Shown here: positions 25,518 through 37,532 of the stretch, one piece after another
Position numbering within the stretch: position 1 is the first letter of the stretch
Layout of the letters: every line of letters begins with the position of its first letter
Source of the DNA: Bolinopsis microptera
Taxonomy: Eukaryota > Ctenophora > Tentaculata > Lobata > Bolinopsidae
Direction of reading: 5' to 3'
Assembly (NCBI RefSeq): GCF_026151205.1
Contig: NC_087073.1
Span: forward strand, 22,160,270-22,224,269
Length of the DNA stretch: 64,000 nt
Notes under the pieces: generated by a model
Seen by the model: the letters and a program-made list of their open reading frames with translations, nothing else
What the model was told of the DNA's origin: nothing
Database searches by the model: none
Made by a program: the position numbers and the translations under genes

Positions 25518-26549
25518 ATGGAAACAGCTGCCTGGAAACCACCAAAGACATATAATGTGGACAACTTCAACCACGCAGCTGATATGACCTACGGGACTAT
25601 TTGTTGTCTGTGCTTCCTTCTCGGGACGATGGGAAATATTGTGAGCTTGCTTTATTTTAAGGCTAAGAAAAGAGACATATCCAGCGTCATCTATATGGCG
25701 ATAACGGCAAATGATATAGTCGTCAGTGTGATAGTAGTCCCCGTCGGGATTTCGTTTTTGTCAGAAAGAAGTCCAGGTATCGTATTCGGTACGATCCTGA
25801 GCTGTAAAGCCTGGTATTACTTATGGACAATAGCAGTTTTATATAGTATTTTCTTAGTGCTATGCTTGTCTATAACTAGGACAGTGTCACTGATGAGACC
25901 ATTCCAACAACAGAATATAAGGAATCTGCTCATAGCTATAGTATCGTACTTGTTTCTAATATTGGCTTTGACAATTGGAACCCATATTCAAGACGGGGAG
26001 ATTAAATTCTCCCCTTGGTTGTCACGCTGTACATTTGATGGCAATTCAGATGGGACTGTGATACTTATCCTGGAGATCATAAGTAGCTTATTGTACATAG
26101 CTCCAGTGTTCGTAGTTGCAACAAGCTGTATCATATCAGCTGTGTTGCTAACAAGAAGAAATAATTTAGCACAGGGACAGGAGCTGCAAAAATCCAGAAA
26201 CAGGGCGACAGTAACGATTTTACTGTTTGCTCTTTTGTATGGAGTGTGCAATGTTCCCCTTGTCTTTACATATATCTTTCTAAGATACGCCATACACACT
26301 GATAGGATGGAGTGGTTCTATAATTTGTACCAGTTTGATACACAGTTGTACTACCAGAACGCCATATTAACTGTACTCATCGCAGTGAACTCGGCAGCAA
26401 ACCCAATCCTATACTTTTGGAGAATGCCTGTGCTGAGAGAATTCATCAGAGGGATATTGAGACTGAACAGAGAAAATAGGAGGCCTCCAAACAACGTCAA
26501 CCAGCAAGTGAGAATAATTGCAACCGCAAATTCAGACACTCGTTTATAA
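25518..26549 (+). CDS. rhodopsin-like (class A) G-protein-coupled receptor, intronless
   Basis: 343-residue single-exon protein with seven hydrophobic segments. TM1 carries the GN of class A receptors (GTMGNIVSLLYF). The TM2 region has TANDIVVS. A cysteine at the start of TM3 (ILSCKAWYY) can pair with the cysteine in extracellular loop 2 (SRCTFDGN). TM7 ends in NSAANPILYF, the NPxxY motif with L-Y. The usual DRY at the end of TM3 is replaced by TRT (SITRTVSL), keeping the central arginine. The N-terminus is short with no signal peptide, and the tail is basic and hydrophilic. The ligand is unknown; intronless receptors of this kind are often lineage-specific expansions. A splice acceptor-like TATACAG lies directly before the ATG, so a 5' UTR intron is likely. 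Confidence 0.9.
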   Translation: METAAWKPPKTYNVDNFNHAADMTYGTICCLCFLLGTMGNIVSLLYFKAKKRDISSVIYMAITANDIVVSVIVVPVGISFLSERSPGIVFGTILSCKAWYYLWTIAVLYSIFLVLCLSITRTVSLMRPFQQQNIRNLLIAIVSYLFLILALTIGTHIQDGEIKFSPWLSRCTFDGNSDGTVILILEIISSLLYIAPVFVVATSCIISAVLLTRRNNLAQGQELQKSRNRATVTILLFALLYGVCNVPLVFTYIFLRYAIHTDRMEWFYNLYQFDTQLYYQNAILTVLIAVNSAANPILYFWRMPVLREFIRGILRLNRENRRPPNNVNQQVRIIATANSDTRL

Positions 26550-27480
26550 TCAAAGACCACGTTGTAAAAAGAATTAACTGTGTATCACATTTTAGTTTCC
26601 ATTACACTACGTACAGTGTACACTGACGGTGTACTATTCACTGGATATACTTACTTGTGTATCTATCTCATTTATTTAATACGAACAAAATTTCTGTCAA
26701 CCATTTACCATTCCTTAAAAACTTAATTCTTCCCAGCATAATATGGTACTCATGTTTCACTAAAAATATCAATTTTATTGATCATAGCGAGTTCATTTAA
26801 ACAAATTAATACACGCAATATTAAGCAATGTATATGTTATGAAATAATAGAATTACAAATATATTGTATGAACAATTTACCGTTCAGATTTGCAACCCAG
26901 TCTACTTCTTATGTTTCTTTGACTACCTTCAAAGTGTCAAATAATACCTCTCAATTTGTCTCCACAACAAATTCAAGATCCCTCACATATGAACTTACAT
27001 ATTATTGAGTAAATAAGTAAGAATGACCTGCATTCATCAGATCATAACGTATATTCATATAGACTCCTAGTCCCCCTAGTTATCAAAAAAAAAACGTATT
27101 GCAAAACAACTTCAAGGCGCGAATACTTCGTAACCTCGTTCGCATAGAGTCAAAACAAGACATTGCTCATAGTACGTCAAAGATTAATTCATTAATCTTA
27201 CTGGAAAACTGATGGTGGAACTTGTATCCAGTATCAAACCAAGCTTATCGATAATAAAAAGACGATAATCTATCATAAATCTAACGATAAATAGCTACAA
27301 ATATCCGTGTGTTAAAATGTAGGTTGTCCAAAAATCGATTATCGATAGAAAAGTTAACGATCGATACAGTTCGGTGATCTTGAGGGTTACTTTTGATAAA
27401 TAAAATATATTATTGGGCAACCTAATATTGAAATAAAAACGTGTAAATATATCAACTCAAGCTCATCACACTCTGTTGAT
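26550..27480. other. spacer between the GPCR and SMARCC 3' ends
   Basis: Convergent intergenic region. It contains several ATCGATAA and TTATCGAT words near 27240-27370, like those in the MITE candidate at 1998-2727, and no supported ORF. Confidence 0.5.
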
Positions 27481-30400
27481 CTATCCTTCGCTTTTGACGG
27501 GGTCGGCAGGAACCTGTTGTTCTTGCGGTGGTGGAGGCCCGCTCATGTTATAAGGGGGTCGCATCATCTCCTGTCCGGAATATGGCGGCATTCCAGGTCT
27601 GACTGAAAGATTATCAGATGTCAGATTACACTTTTGAGCGGTTATTTGGAACCTAAAGTGGAAATTACACGCTTCCTTATATGGTCAAAATTAGGGGGGA
27701 AAGCCGCGCGAAACCTAAAGGTTGAGAGATATCTGTATAGGAAAATTGCAAGGCGCGTTACATAAATCAAACAAAGAAACTGCGCGACAGAAGGACTTTC
27801 GTCGAAACTGTACCAAATTGAGAGGTCAAACATCAAGTGTTTTAGTAAATAACTTAGAATAATTATCGATTTTCTCCAGATCTGAACATACGATTTTATT
27901 CCAGATGTAGTTATAAGACGGATAATCTGTGCAAGTTTGGGCGAATTTCTAACACAAATACCGAAACACATGACACTGCACTAATTTGACCGATTGGCGA
28001 TTTGACATTTGTTATGAATGAATTCTACAAAGACCCTTTCACCAGTATTATTCTATTAAAATTGATCCATACGAATTACACGATTATTCTACCCTCAAAT
28101 AGATATTTACAACAAGATACAGGTCTCACAGCCTCAACTCTCCAACAAAAAGTTTGAAGAAAATCGTATATTCAGATCTTGAGATGTATGCCTTGGTACC
28201 AAATATTGTACCTTGGTACAGTTTGATACAAAAAGTTTAACTCCTTCGCGGATTTTCAGACTGTGACACAATGGCCTTGCTCACCTGCTGCTGGTCCCAT
28301 AGAAGAAGGATGCATTTGTCCCTGATTGTAAAAAGGAGGAGGGGCAGGACGAGGCCCACTAGGATGACCCATGTGAGGAGCTGGAGGTCCCTGAGGGGGA
28401 GGATGAGATTGAGGAGGATGAGATTGAGGAGGGTGAGAAGTAGGGTGAGAGGGTGGAGGATGAGAGGGGGGAGGGTGGGAGGATGGGGGTCCAGGTGGTC
28501 CTGGTGGACCATGGTGAGGAGGAGGGTGTTGTGGCATTCCTGGACCACTCTGAAAATAGCATAGCGTTATTTTAGTTTATTCCCGTGTTTACGCAGGGTT
28601 TTCATTTGTATAAATATTACATAAAAGTGTAGTAAGTATGTATACTAACATGAACCACTATTCTAACAATACCTATGAACACGCCAACAGATCTTAAATA
28701 TCAGCCACAAAATCTCAGAAAGATAAAGTTTAAAGTTTTGAAATAAGTAATAAGGATATATTTACCGTTAATACCTGTGTATTAGGCTGATAAGGGTGCT
28801 GAGGAGGGTAGGTAGGGGGCCCAGTAGGAGGAGCACCAGGATGAGGAGGCGGCCCAGAGGTGGGTACAGGGCCGTGTTGAGGAGGTGTGGGGCCTGTAGC
28901 TGGAGGGTGAGCTCCGGTCGCACTTCCTGGTATCATCTCCGCGGTTGGGGGTGGCGGGAAGTTGATCACTCCACCGTGTTTTACTTTTATTAGCTCTTTG
29001 TAGAATTGTTGTCGTTCGTTGATCAGCTGCTGTCGCTGAAGCTCTAGCTGTATTGGGGAAGTAGTGGTAAAATATAATGATACGACTGAGGAGATTAATC
29101 ATAACGATGTGACTTAAACTGGTATCTTATCTTAACTATTCCTTATTTAGGTTTTAAGACAAGTTTAAATCTTCATAAACTGTCAAATCAACCAATATTA
29201 ATATAAATTGAAATTAAAAATATCATTGTATACAAATTTCAGAGCTGTATACTTACAGCTTGTCTTTCAGCATCCATCGTAGCCTCTAATTCCTCAAAAT
29301 GTCGGAGTTTAATTTCCAACTTCTTCATTTGTGTTTCAACTGTAAAATATGATCAAATGAAATTCCGAGATGGCATATATATTTGATACTGAGCCGAGCT
29401 AAGGTTAACACTTTTACAATATCGACAACTCACAAAACAACACTGTCAGCCCACCTAACTCTGCTATAATTCAACTCCTAAATCTCAGGCTTAAACTCTG
29501 ATAAATTAAATGTCACATACCAAGCAGAGCTACAAGAGATTTAATCTTCCTCTCCTCTACCGCAGCCAGATGTTTAGCCTTGACAGCAGCCGCTGCGAAT
29601 GCCACAGCTGCAGCAGTTTGGATGTTGCCATCGGTGGGTGGGCGGACTTGACCGGATGATTTGGGGAGGTGGTTGTCAGATGTGGTTGAGGTGACGTTAG
29701 GTGTACTGGTCGTGTCTGCCTGCTTGTTCACGTCTGTGTTCTCGTCTGTTTCCATTGGCTCGTCCTCTTTCTTTATACCGTCAGCTTCTCCTCGACAGAA
29801 ATACGTATTAAAATAACCGTACAACTACAAGCCTTAGCCCTTAAAGTATCACGGCCGAAAATAAGTCTGTCCAAAAACAAAACATTGGCAAATAAATTAT
29901 ATACATCCAACTTATTAATTGCAACTGAAAGCTCATGACAACTGTAACCAGCTATACCTTTCTCAGTTTTTTCTTTCTCTACCTCTTCCTTCTCCTTCTG
30001 GTTAACATGACTGTTAATGAGCTCTGGAGGAATCTCATTCTTCATCTTACTGAACTCTTGAAGAGCGGCTTTAGCAGCGGAGGCAGCTACACGAGGGTCC
30101 ACAACAGAGGCAAGGAATGCTACAGTGGACATTACGGGGTTGCCAGTTTGGGAGAAGGGGATAGGCTGGTAGTTGAGCGGTCCTGTAGCTGCAAAAATGA
30201 ACTCTGTCAACAGAAATGTAGCCATCAGGTGAAGACTCAAATATTTTAAAACCTTGTAATGGAGTAAGATGATAAGGCATGTGAACATTTAATGAATTAT
30301 CAATATTAACCATATCATTATATCAATAAGGAGGATTAAAACAGTTATTACCCTCTTAATACTGAATTCTCCGGATAATTAACTTACCAGCGTCAATAGA

Positions 30401-33400
30401 AGCAGGAGGAGAACTATTGTCCAGTATTTTACCAGTTTGTGGCTCCAAGAAGGGGTCCTCTATGGGCAGTTTTAGGAAGTGCATGATACACTCATCCTGT
30501 GTTCGTGTCCCTACGTGCTCTGCTACATTGTTCCAGTCGTCCCTGTACATATCCAACGCCTGACAAAGTTCACATTATTAATTATCTGGAGACAGATCTC
30601 TGGGCTCGCCAACAAGTTACAACAACAAAACCTGACAGCTCAAATAAATAAATTGAATTGCATTTTGTAAAACCCTTCTTTTAGGAGTAATTCTGCACTG
30701 CTAGATACCTACGCACCTCAAGAAGGAGTAAAGTCTCCTGATCAGTCCAGGGCTTGTGAGGATCTTTCTTAGCGTACTGATCCATCTTGAGTCCCGGTGT
30801 TGACAGGCTGGGGGTGGCACTGTCAGCCTCACTTTTTATCACCACTGGTTTTTTGTCCACGTCGCTGACCACTTGTGAAGCGGTTGTGACGGTCGTGGCA
30901 GTGGATGTAGGCTGGAGAATATTCTTCTTCTATAATTAATTTAAATAAGGTTATATGAATAAGTAAGTAAGCAAATTAAATTAATTTAAATAAGGTTATA
31001 TGAATAAGTAAGTAAGCAAATCAAATTAATTTAAATAAGGTTATATTAATAAGTAAGTAAGCAAATCAAATTAATTTAAATAAGGTTTTATTAATAAGTA
31101 AGTAAGCAAATCAAATTAATTTAAATAAGGTTATATGAATACCAATGGAAACCGAACGCAATTCTAAACATAATTTAAAGAAGCTTCATTTTGCTGTGCA
31201 GGATATTCAAATCAGTCAAAAACTGTTAATGAAGTGCCCTTCTGAGGGCAATAATAAATAAAAAGATTGCTTACAGGTCCTTTAGGCACAGAGACAGGTT
31301 GAAGACCGGAGGGTGCATCAGCCATGACATGGAAATGAGAGGTAGAGGGTGGACCCATAGCTGAGGGTCGTCCTTCTAGGTCTACTTGGTAATTTATAAG
31401 TCCCCACTGCTCCAAAAACGCGTGTACTCTAAAGGTGATTAAATATTCTTAATAAACGGATATTTTACTACACGAGATGTAGCAAGCCGTGCAAAAAATA
31501 CGGGAAGCTTGAACCCAAGTTTGACATTTTTTACATTATTTTAACCACTGAGGCACTTACAAAATGTTTAAATAATGAAAGAAGCGATTTGGGCATATTG
31601 TATTGTTTTAAGAGCTGAACTTTATGAGACCTGATAATGGCACAGACATCACCAGCTAGGTTTCTCCGAGCAGCTGTTACCGTCAGGTATTCAGTCGGGT
31701 TCAAACGGTACGTGTCCAACATGAAGTTACGATATCCCATGTACCTGTGAACAACGACTTTAGAATGATGTGATGAACATTATTAAACCTAATAATTATT
31801 TAATATTCGTTTCACATTCAATCACGAGAAAATAAAGATTTTATTTTATAATATTGACGTAGTAAATATCATTCTAAAAACTAACACTTCAGGAGTTTTA
31901 GATTTGTTCTTCTCGTTAAAGAACTCCGGTAGCGATCTCTTCTCAATGGAATGTATAGCATTATAGTCGAACCAAGCACTGTAGCTGGGTATAATAATGT
32001 GATGGGACTGGTCCTGAACTTGGTTGTGGAGTGGTACCCGGCGCATCACTTCGTTCTTACTGATGTCCCCGTCGCGTTCCTTCACTAAAACATCCACCTT
32101 TTCGTCTGACATGTCGTCCACTGGCATCACTGGGCAAAACACGATCATGTGAATTTTAAATTAATTTACTGTAGATTGTGCCGTAGTATAATATTATAAA
32201 TATCGAAGCACACAATTTATTAAACCAACTAAATGTTAATCCGGTAATAAATTGATATATATATATTAATATTGTACAGTAAAAAGCTTGTTCTAGTGCT
32301 GTTTGATAAGTTCGGTGAAAAGCTTCAGGAAATGCATTTGATGGAAATCAAAACATAAAGTTTGCTCAGATAGTGTTTCAAGTTGTGGGTGGTGAGTAGG
32401 CAGATTATAATATTACATTATTTCATCATTTAATAAAGACCACCTTGTGCGTATTATAGACAATACATATAATTAATACCTTTACATTACTTTAGAAGAT
32501 GTAAAGGTGATTAAAGTATCAAATTAAAGCCCTTTAATGACTTTGACGCTTAATTACTAGATTCAACCAATGCTCTTAACTAATACCACTCATTAAGAAA
32601 TATTTGTAACTTAACGATCGTTTTTAATAAAGACCGTGTCACCAAGTACTGTTACAAATTTACGCGTCCAACCAGCACGACATTCCGCTTCCCAGAAGAA
32701 AAAATGTAACAAATACCACGAATAGTATAGTAGTATAGCGCCCTGAACTAGAGCAAGGTACAACTAATATAAATACATTACAAGACTCTGCTCCTACCAG
32801 GCGAAATACAATACTTGAACAAAGTGGGCAGGTTTAAGTGGCTAGCTGGGACGATTATTCCATTTATAGCAATTGCGAATATATTCCACAATTATAGAAA
32901 GTTTGGGGGAATGAATAAAAACGCAATTGGAAATACAATCCTTTGGGTGAACAAAGACTCGAACTACTGCAAGAGTAGTTCAACATGATATACTGTTCAA
33001 CTGGACGTTGCGTAATGTTGCATTGCTTTTAATAATATAGCAAGTGTTGAAAAGTTCGTAATGATTAAATTATAGCAGAAAATGGTGCAGGGTTACAAAT
33101 TAAGAACTGTCCATTTTAAGCAGTTAGCGATATAATACGGCAGGCGAAGTGAGCTGCAAAAGGGCTGTAGTAGCAGGAAGAAAATTGTAATTGTTTTTAA
33201 ATTTAAACTGTTAAACGTTTTTTTTTAAGCAAAATGAATACCGGGAACGCGAAGGTAATAAATGCGATTTGCAAACTTTAAAAGAAAAGTGTCTTGAACT
33301 TTTTTTGATGAAAAGTGTAAGGTTAGTCACAACAGCGAACGATAGCTTTACCTGCAAATTTTGGTAATACACTTATTGCAGAGGAACCTGTAAGCAAATT

Positions 33401-36111
33401 TGATTCAGATGCAGCAACAAAATGTTAAGGTTATGCAAATGATTCAAGTAATACTGTAGACTGCTAAATATTACTTTTTATAATGCTATGGGAACAAACT
33501 ACAAGTAGCAAGGGAGAACAGGTTTAACAGTGTTTAACAGTAACTTGTGGACAGACAATCTAGATAGTTTAGCAAGCAAGTGCGAATAGAGTGCAGTGTT
33601 GCAGGACCAGGCTGTGAAACATGAACCTTGAGCAGGACAGCTGCTCTCACAAGTTAAGCTAACACGTGCACAGACACGTGCACTAACACGTGCACAGACA
33701 CGTGCACGAACACCCACCTTTTCCTATCTCAGTGTAACTGCCACCTTTAACTGGCCCCGGTCCACCCGGACTTTCTACTTTCTCCACTGTACCAACGTCG
33801 GGTACCGGATCTGGGAAGTCTTTAGTTGGGTCTATCGACTCCTTTTTAGACTTGGACTTGGACTTTACTTTCTTTTTGTTGTTCACTGGCGATGGGGTTC
33901 TCTTACGCTTACTTTTCTGTAAAAACAATAAACATTTAGTTAAATTAACTCTATAGCTTCTATTTTGTAGGTACAGAAGTGCATCTATTAAATAACGCAA
34001 GAAAATTAGAAAGAAAGTGAGTAAAAAGTAAACTATACATCTTCAGCAACGGGAGTAGCAGCGGCAGCAGCGGCAACTTCTCCAGGGATATTAGAGAGAG
34101 ACACATCCTTCAGCAACCACTTCCGGCAGGGGTTCTTGGGAGTTCCATCATTCTTGATGTGTGGGATACAGTAGTCTTCCTCATCCATCCACTCATTGAA
34201 CTGTTCTGTATCCAGTACCCAGCCTGCATGCACGTGCAACGGCTCCCCTTCCTGAGATTATAAAGTTATGATAACACCTACATTAAGAGGGTCTATAAAT
34301 AAGTAACCCAATAAGTTACCAGACAGGTTCAAATGAAACTGCCGGGCGTGGCATGATTTCAAATGGAGAAACATGGCCACGTGACTGGCGACATGCCTGG
34401 CGAGATGCCGTACATACATGCCGTACATACCGCGAGATGCCGTACATACCTCCCTGTAGTTCTCGTGTTGCCAGTCACTGACCAGGTACTCCTCATGTAC
34501 CCACGTATCCCAGGAAGGGGGTTTACCACACGTGTGTATCAGGATCATCCCACTGTCTCCAGTGATCAGGCGGACCAGATCACCACTGTCGAACTTCTTT
34601 CCCCGGCAGGAGTTGATGTGGTTGCCTTTGTTGGCGTTGTTCCAACCTTTAGTCTCCATTGGTAAGGAGCAGCAGGGACAGCAGTTAGATGATATTTCTG
34701 AGGAAAGAAATGGAGGTTAGCAAAATTATCTCCAAAAATATGTGACTGAAAAAATGTTCATTGTAACAGTCCCAATACAATAGGCCTCAGGACTTATAAA
34801 AACACTTACCATCAGAGATAGCAGATTTAGGAGGAGCTCCATACACAATATGACTAGCTTCGTCCTCTTTAGTAACGATCTCACCACCTCGCTTCTCAAT
34901 GATTGCTTTCATCTTCTCCCGGGTTGCCTCATCCAACTCCTCGGACAACAGAATCTTCTTCCTAGTCTGAGAACCCATCTCAAAGAAGGCGTTCCATATG
35001 GCAGATAGTATCTCGAGGTGCTTTACCATTCGGCCAGATGTATTGAAGTCAACCTTTCTCCTGTTGAGATATATTGGTGTAAGTTTCATTTCACGATCTA
35101 ATTGAGGCTTAATAGCCTAGGGTAATTTTTAACAGTACATAGGACTGATATAATATCCTTAACACCTAACAGCTGCAGAAGCATCTTTAAATTATTAAAT
35201 AATATCGTAGTCTAATTTGCTGTGTAAATTTGATTCTAATTCTAATTCTAATTAAATTGATAAGTTGTTACATCGACGAAAAGGACAGCGTTCCAATAAA
35301 TACAAATGGTGCCAAAAAATCTTTCATATAGATAATCTGAAAATAAAAATCTTAACATACCAGTTGTTTTCAGATCGGAACTTGTATATAGTTCCTAGAA
35401 TAATCGCCAGAGTCTTTGGTTGGTAAAACGCTCTGCTCTGAAATATTACAAATGTCAGCCCATCTTACAGAATACGGAGAAACTTTACTAAAGTAAACAA
35501 CCTCATTACCATCACCAGATACACTTGATATGTTAATTCGTCTTTAAAATCCGATTCCGAAACTGGAGATGTTTCGAGAATTTGCGATTTAGTTAGATGC
35601 TCACAGGAATTCTAGTCGCTTCAGACTTGTTACCAAAACCAAGGTTGTCCTCTTGAAATTGTGAGATCTGGTTGATCAGATTTGACAGGGTTTTGGAGTT
35701 CAGCTGCTCTCCTTCGACGTACTGTAAATACAATAATTGGTAAGGTACATTCGTGTCTGATATTATCATTTAGTTGAAAAACGTTCGATTCATAAGTTAT
35801 TACTGAGCTCATCGCTGCACCAATATTTATATCGACCAATTATTTTCTAAACAGCTGTAAAGGGATATGAAGGCTGAACAAGGAGACTAACCAAGTTATC
35901 TTAAACAAAAAGTCACTCATTTGAAAAATAGCTAAAAGTTAGCAGCTCTGTTAGAAAGTCAAAATATTAAGATTCCAACAAATTATACCGATTTATGGTG
36001 TTCCAACAATTCGTTCTTAACGTCGGAGTAGATGTTGTCAGACTCCTCCCAAAACAACTCATCTGGTCCACCATCACCTCGTCTTTTGAACAGTTCCTGG
36101 CTATTCACCAT
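27481..36111 (-). CDS. SMARCC: SWI/SNF (BAF) core subunit SMARCC / Moira / SWI3 family
   Basis: Eighteen coding exons: 36111-35989, 35721-35605, 35437-35361, 35060-34810, 34697-34450, 34251-34039, 33916-33718, 32129-31886, 31744-31631, 31428-31275, 30929-30717, 30559-30388, 30188-29958, 29790-29521, 29339-29257, 29047-28775, 28549-28285 and 27602-27481. All phases agree; the sum is 3369 bases, 1122 residues plus stop. The N-terminal module (about 1-345) covers the MarR/BRCT/chromo-like region ([32 protein letters not shown]). Basic [10 protein letters not shown] follows, then SWIRM from about 452 ([15 protein letters not shown] to [10 protein letters not shown]), SANT about 640-690 ([29 protein letters not shown]), the conserved [19 protein letters not shown], a long helix ([24 protein letters not shown]) for dimerisation, and a Pro/Gln-rich tail. 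The protein scaffolds nuclear BAF remodelling complexes. Human SMARCC1/2 are about 1100-1200 residues, so this one is full length. Start: the first ATG ahead of the conserved RRGDGGPDE block. Confidence 0.96.
30932..31139. repeat. 45-bp tandem repeat, about 4.6 copies, in a SMARCC intron
   Basis: Units of TTAATTTAAATAAGGTTATA followed by TGAATAAGTAAGTAAGCAAATCAAA recur with an exact 45-base period (AAGG at 30947, 30992, 31037, 31082 and 31127). It starts at the splice acceptor of the exon at 30929, on its upstream intron side, and could vary in copy number. Confidence 0.93.
32130..33717. other. largest SMARCC intron (1.6 kb)
   Basis: Intron between the exon ending at 33718 and the exon starting at 32129. 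It holds no ORF or mobile element that I recognise. Its donor end carries the CACGTG array described separately. Confidence 0.7.
33661..33712. repeat. four CACGTG units at an intron donor of SMARCC
   Basis: AACACGTGCACAGACACGTG and then the same pattern again, giving four palindromic CACGTGCAC words in about 50 bases. They sit just inside the intron next to the donor of the exon at 33718. CACGTG is the core E-box bound by bHLH factors such as Myc/Max; binding here is only a possibility. Confidence 0.7.
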
Positions 36112-36688
36112 CCCACCTAACACCATAGATAATAAATAAGACGAGAGTTACATGGCAATCATAGATTAAATTTAGATAGAGGAATAACACATTTCCAAGA
36201 CATTTTAAGGACGATCTTAGATAGATCATTTAAATACAAATAATCTGAAATGTTGATGGAATACTTCAATTGCAAAACTATTCAAATAAAAAATACATAT
36301 ATACATATAATATACAGCTATATAGTTTATTATTTCCTTACAGCCCCTTACTGCAGTATAATAAATATCCCAGGATTTTTGCCAAACCGTGTATAGAAAG
36401 GGACTTAAAGGCCAGGATTTAAAGATCGACAATAAATTCTTTGACAGACAGGACAGCGAGATACTTCGTCATCATAGTTGTTTGTTTGCTCATGAATCTA
36501 CTATAAGATTTCTCAGTAGACCAAACTAATAGTTGTTACTGTAGATAGGTTCCGACAACAAGGATTTAAAGATAACCGATTATAAATCACGGCAAGTACA
36601 CTTGTCATTTCAACCCGTTACACCAATCCACAATCGTTTAAAAAAATGTTTAGAACCAATAATAAATTGTTCAGAACCAATAATAAAT
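36112..36688. other. spacer between SMARCC start and JAZF1 stop
   Basis: About 580 bases between two genes on the same strand. It must hold the SMARCC 5' UTR and promoter and the JAZF1 3' UTR. It is AT-rich, with a few simple ATATAC repeats near 36300, and no ORF is supported. Confidence 0.6.
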
Positions 36689-37532
36689 TCATGAATCGTC
36701 AGTGGCTATCTGACTGCCTCTAGCTGCATGATATGTCATCATGTGATTTCTTAAAGCATTGCTGCTTCTATACGACTTCCCGCAATGACATTTATGACTT
36801 TCTTGTGCTCTAGCATTAGCTTTTAATATCCCAGTCTTAATTCTACGCTGATCTTGTGTCACTATGTCCATTTTCATCAAATGTTCTTCGTTGATAGGAG
36901 TTTGATGGGTAGCAAAATCGTCCTCATCAAAATTGAACCTGTAAAAATTATAAAATCTTACAGAAATTGAGTTGAGGAGATGGCTTTTAGTTAATACTAA
37001 TTCTGATCATTGAGTTAAAATTTAATTGATATAGAAAAGACCTAGATAACAGCATCAAAATACTCTTGCAGGGTAAAGACCTGTCTTGGAGCTGCTCTTG
37101 AGTACATTCCCTTTCTCTGGCAGAAAAGTTGTCACGGATAGACTTGTCCGCGTGTGATCTTGATCTCTTGTACCGTAGCTGTACAGGCCCAGTTGAATAG
37201 TTGTAGATACAAGACAGCGGTAGCTGATCTGAGGGCCTGAAATTATGTTAATTGTTTGGTAAAATGACTTCTTGTGCTGGTACTGAAGGAAAATAATTAT
37301 ACATTCAGATTCTTAATATTTACACAATGCAAATCACAGTATAAAATATAACAAAATATACAATATGAAAATGCTCTTCAAGGTGATGTACAAACCTGCG
37401 TTCAGGATCATCATATTGGTGTCGTTCTTTGGGTATGTGGATAGTTTCAACATGACTAAGTAGCTCATCTAAAGCCTCAGCTTTCAGTGTACAATTTGGC
37501 CACTGACACTTGAAGGTGTAAAAAGATCCCAT
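36689..37532 (-). CDS. JAZF1: JAZF1-like zinc finger protein
   Basis: Three exons: 37532-37396, 37236-37081 (or to 37042) and 36938-36689, giving 180 or 193 residues. Exon 1 encodes a C2H2 finger with four-residue cysteine spacing (CQWPNC, then HVETIH). Exon 2 has QLPLSCIYNY, comparable to the YVALSYINRF stretch of human JAZF1. Exon 3 ends with CHCGKSYRSSNALRNHMMTYH, close to the JAZF1 C-terminal finger CRCGKSY. JAZF1 is a nuclear protein of the NuA4/TIP60 acetyltransferase complex and NR2C2 regulation in vertebrates; that role is inferred. Human JAZF1 is 243 residues with three fingers, and the middle finger is not evident here. Exon 2 has two donors ending AG/GTCTTT 39 bases apart, both in phase. 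The start is the ATG before GSFYTFKC. Confidence 0.85.

Noticed and set aside
28256..28564. Overlapping ORFs on both strands around 28.3-28.6 kb
   Set aside because: Only the minus-strand Pro/His-rich frame fits the SMARCC exon with matching splice phases; the rest are shadows.
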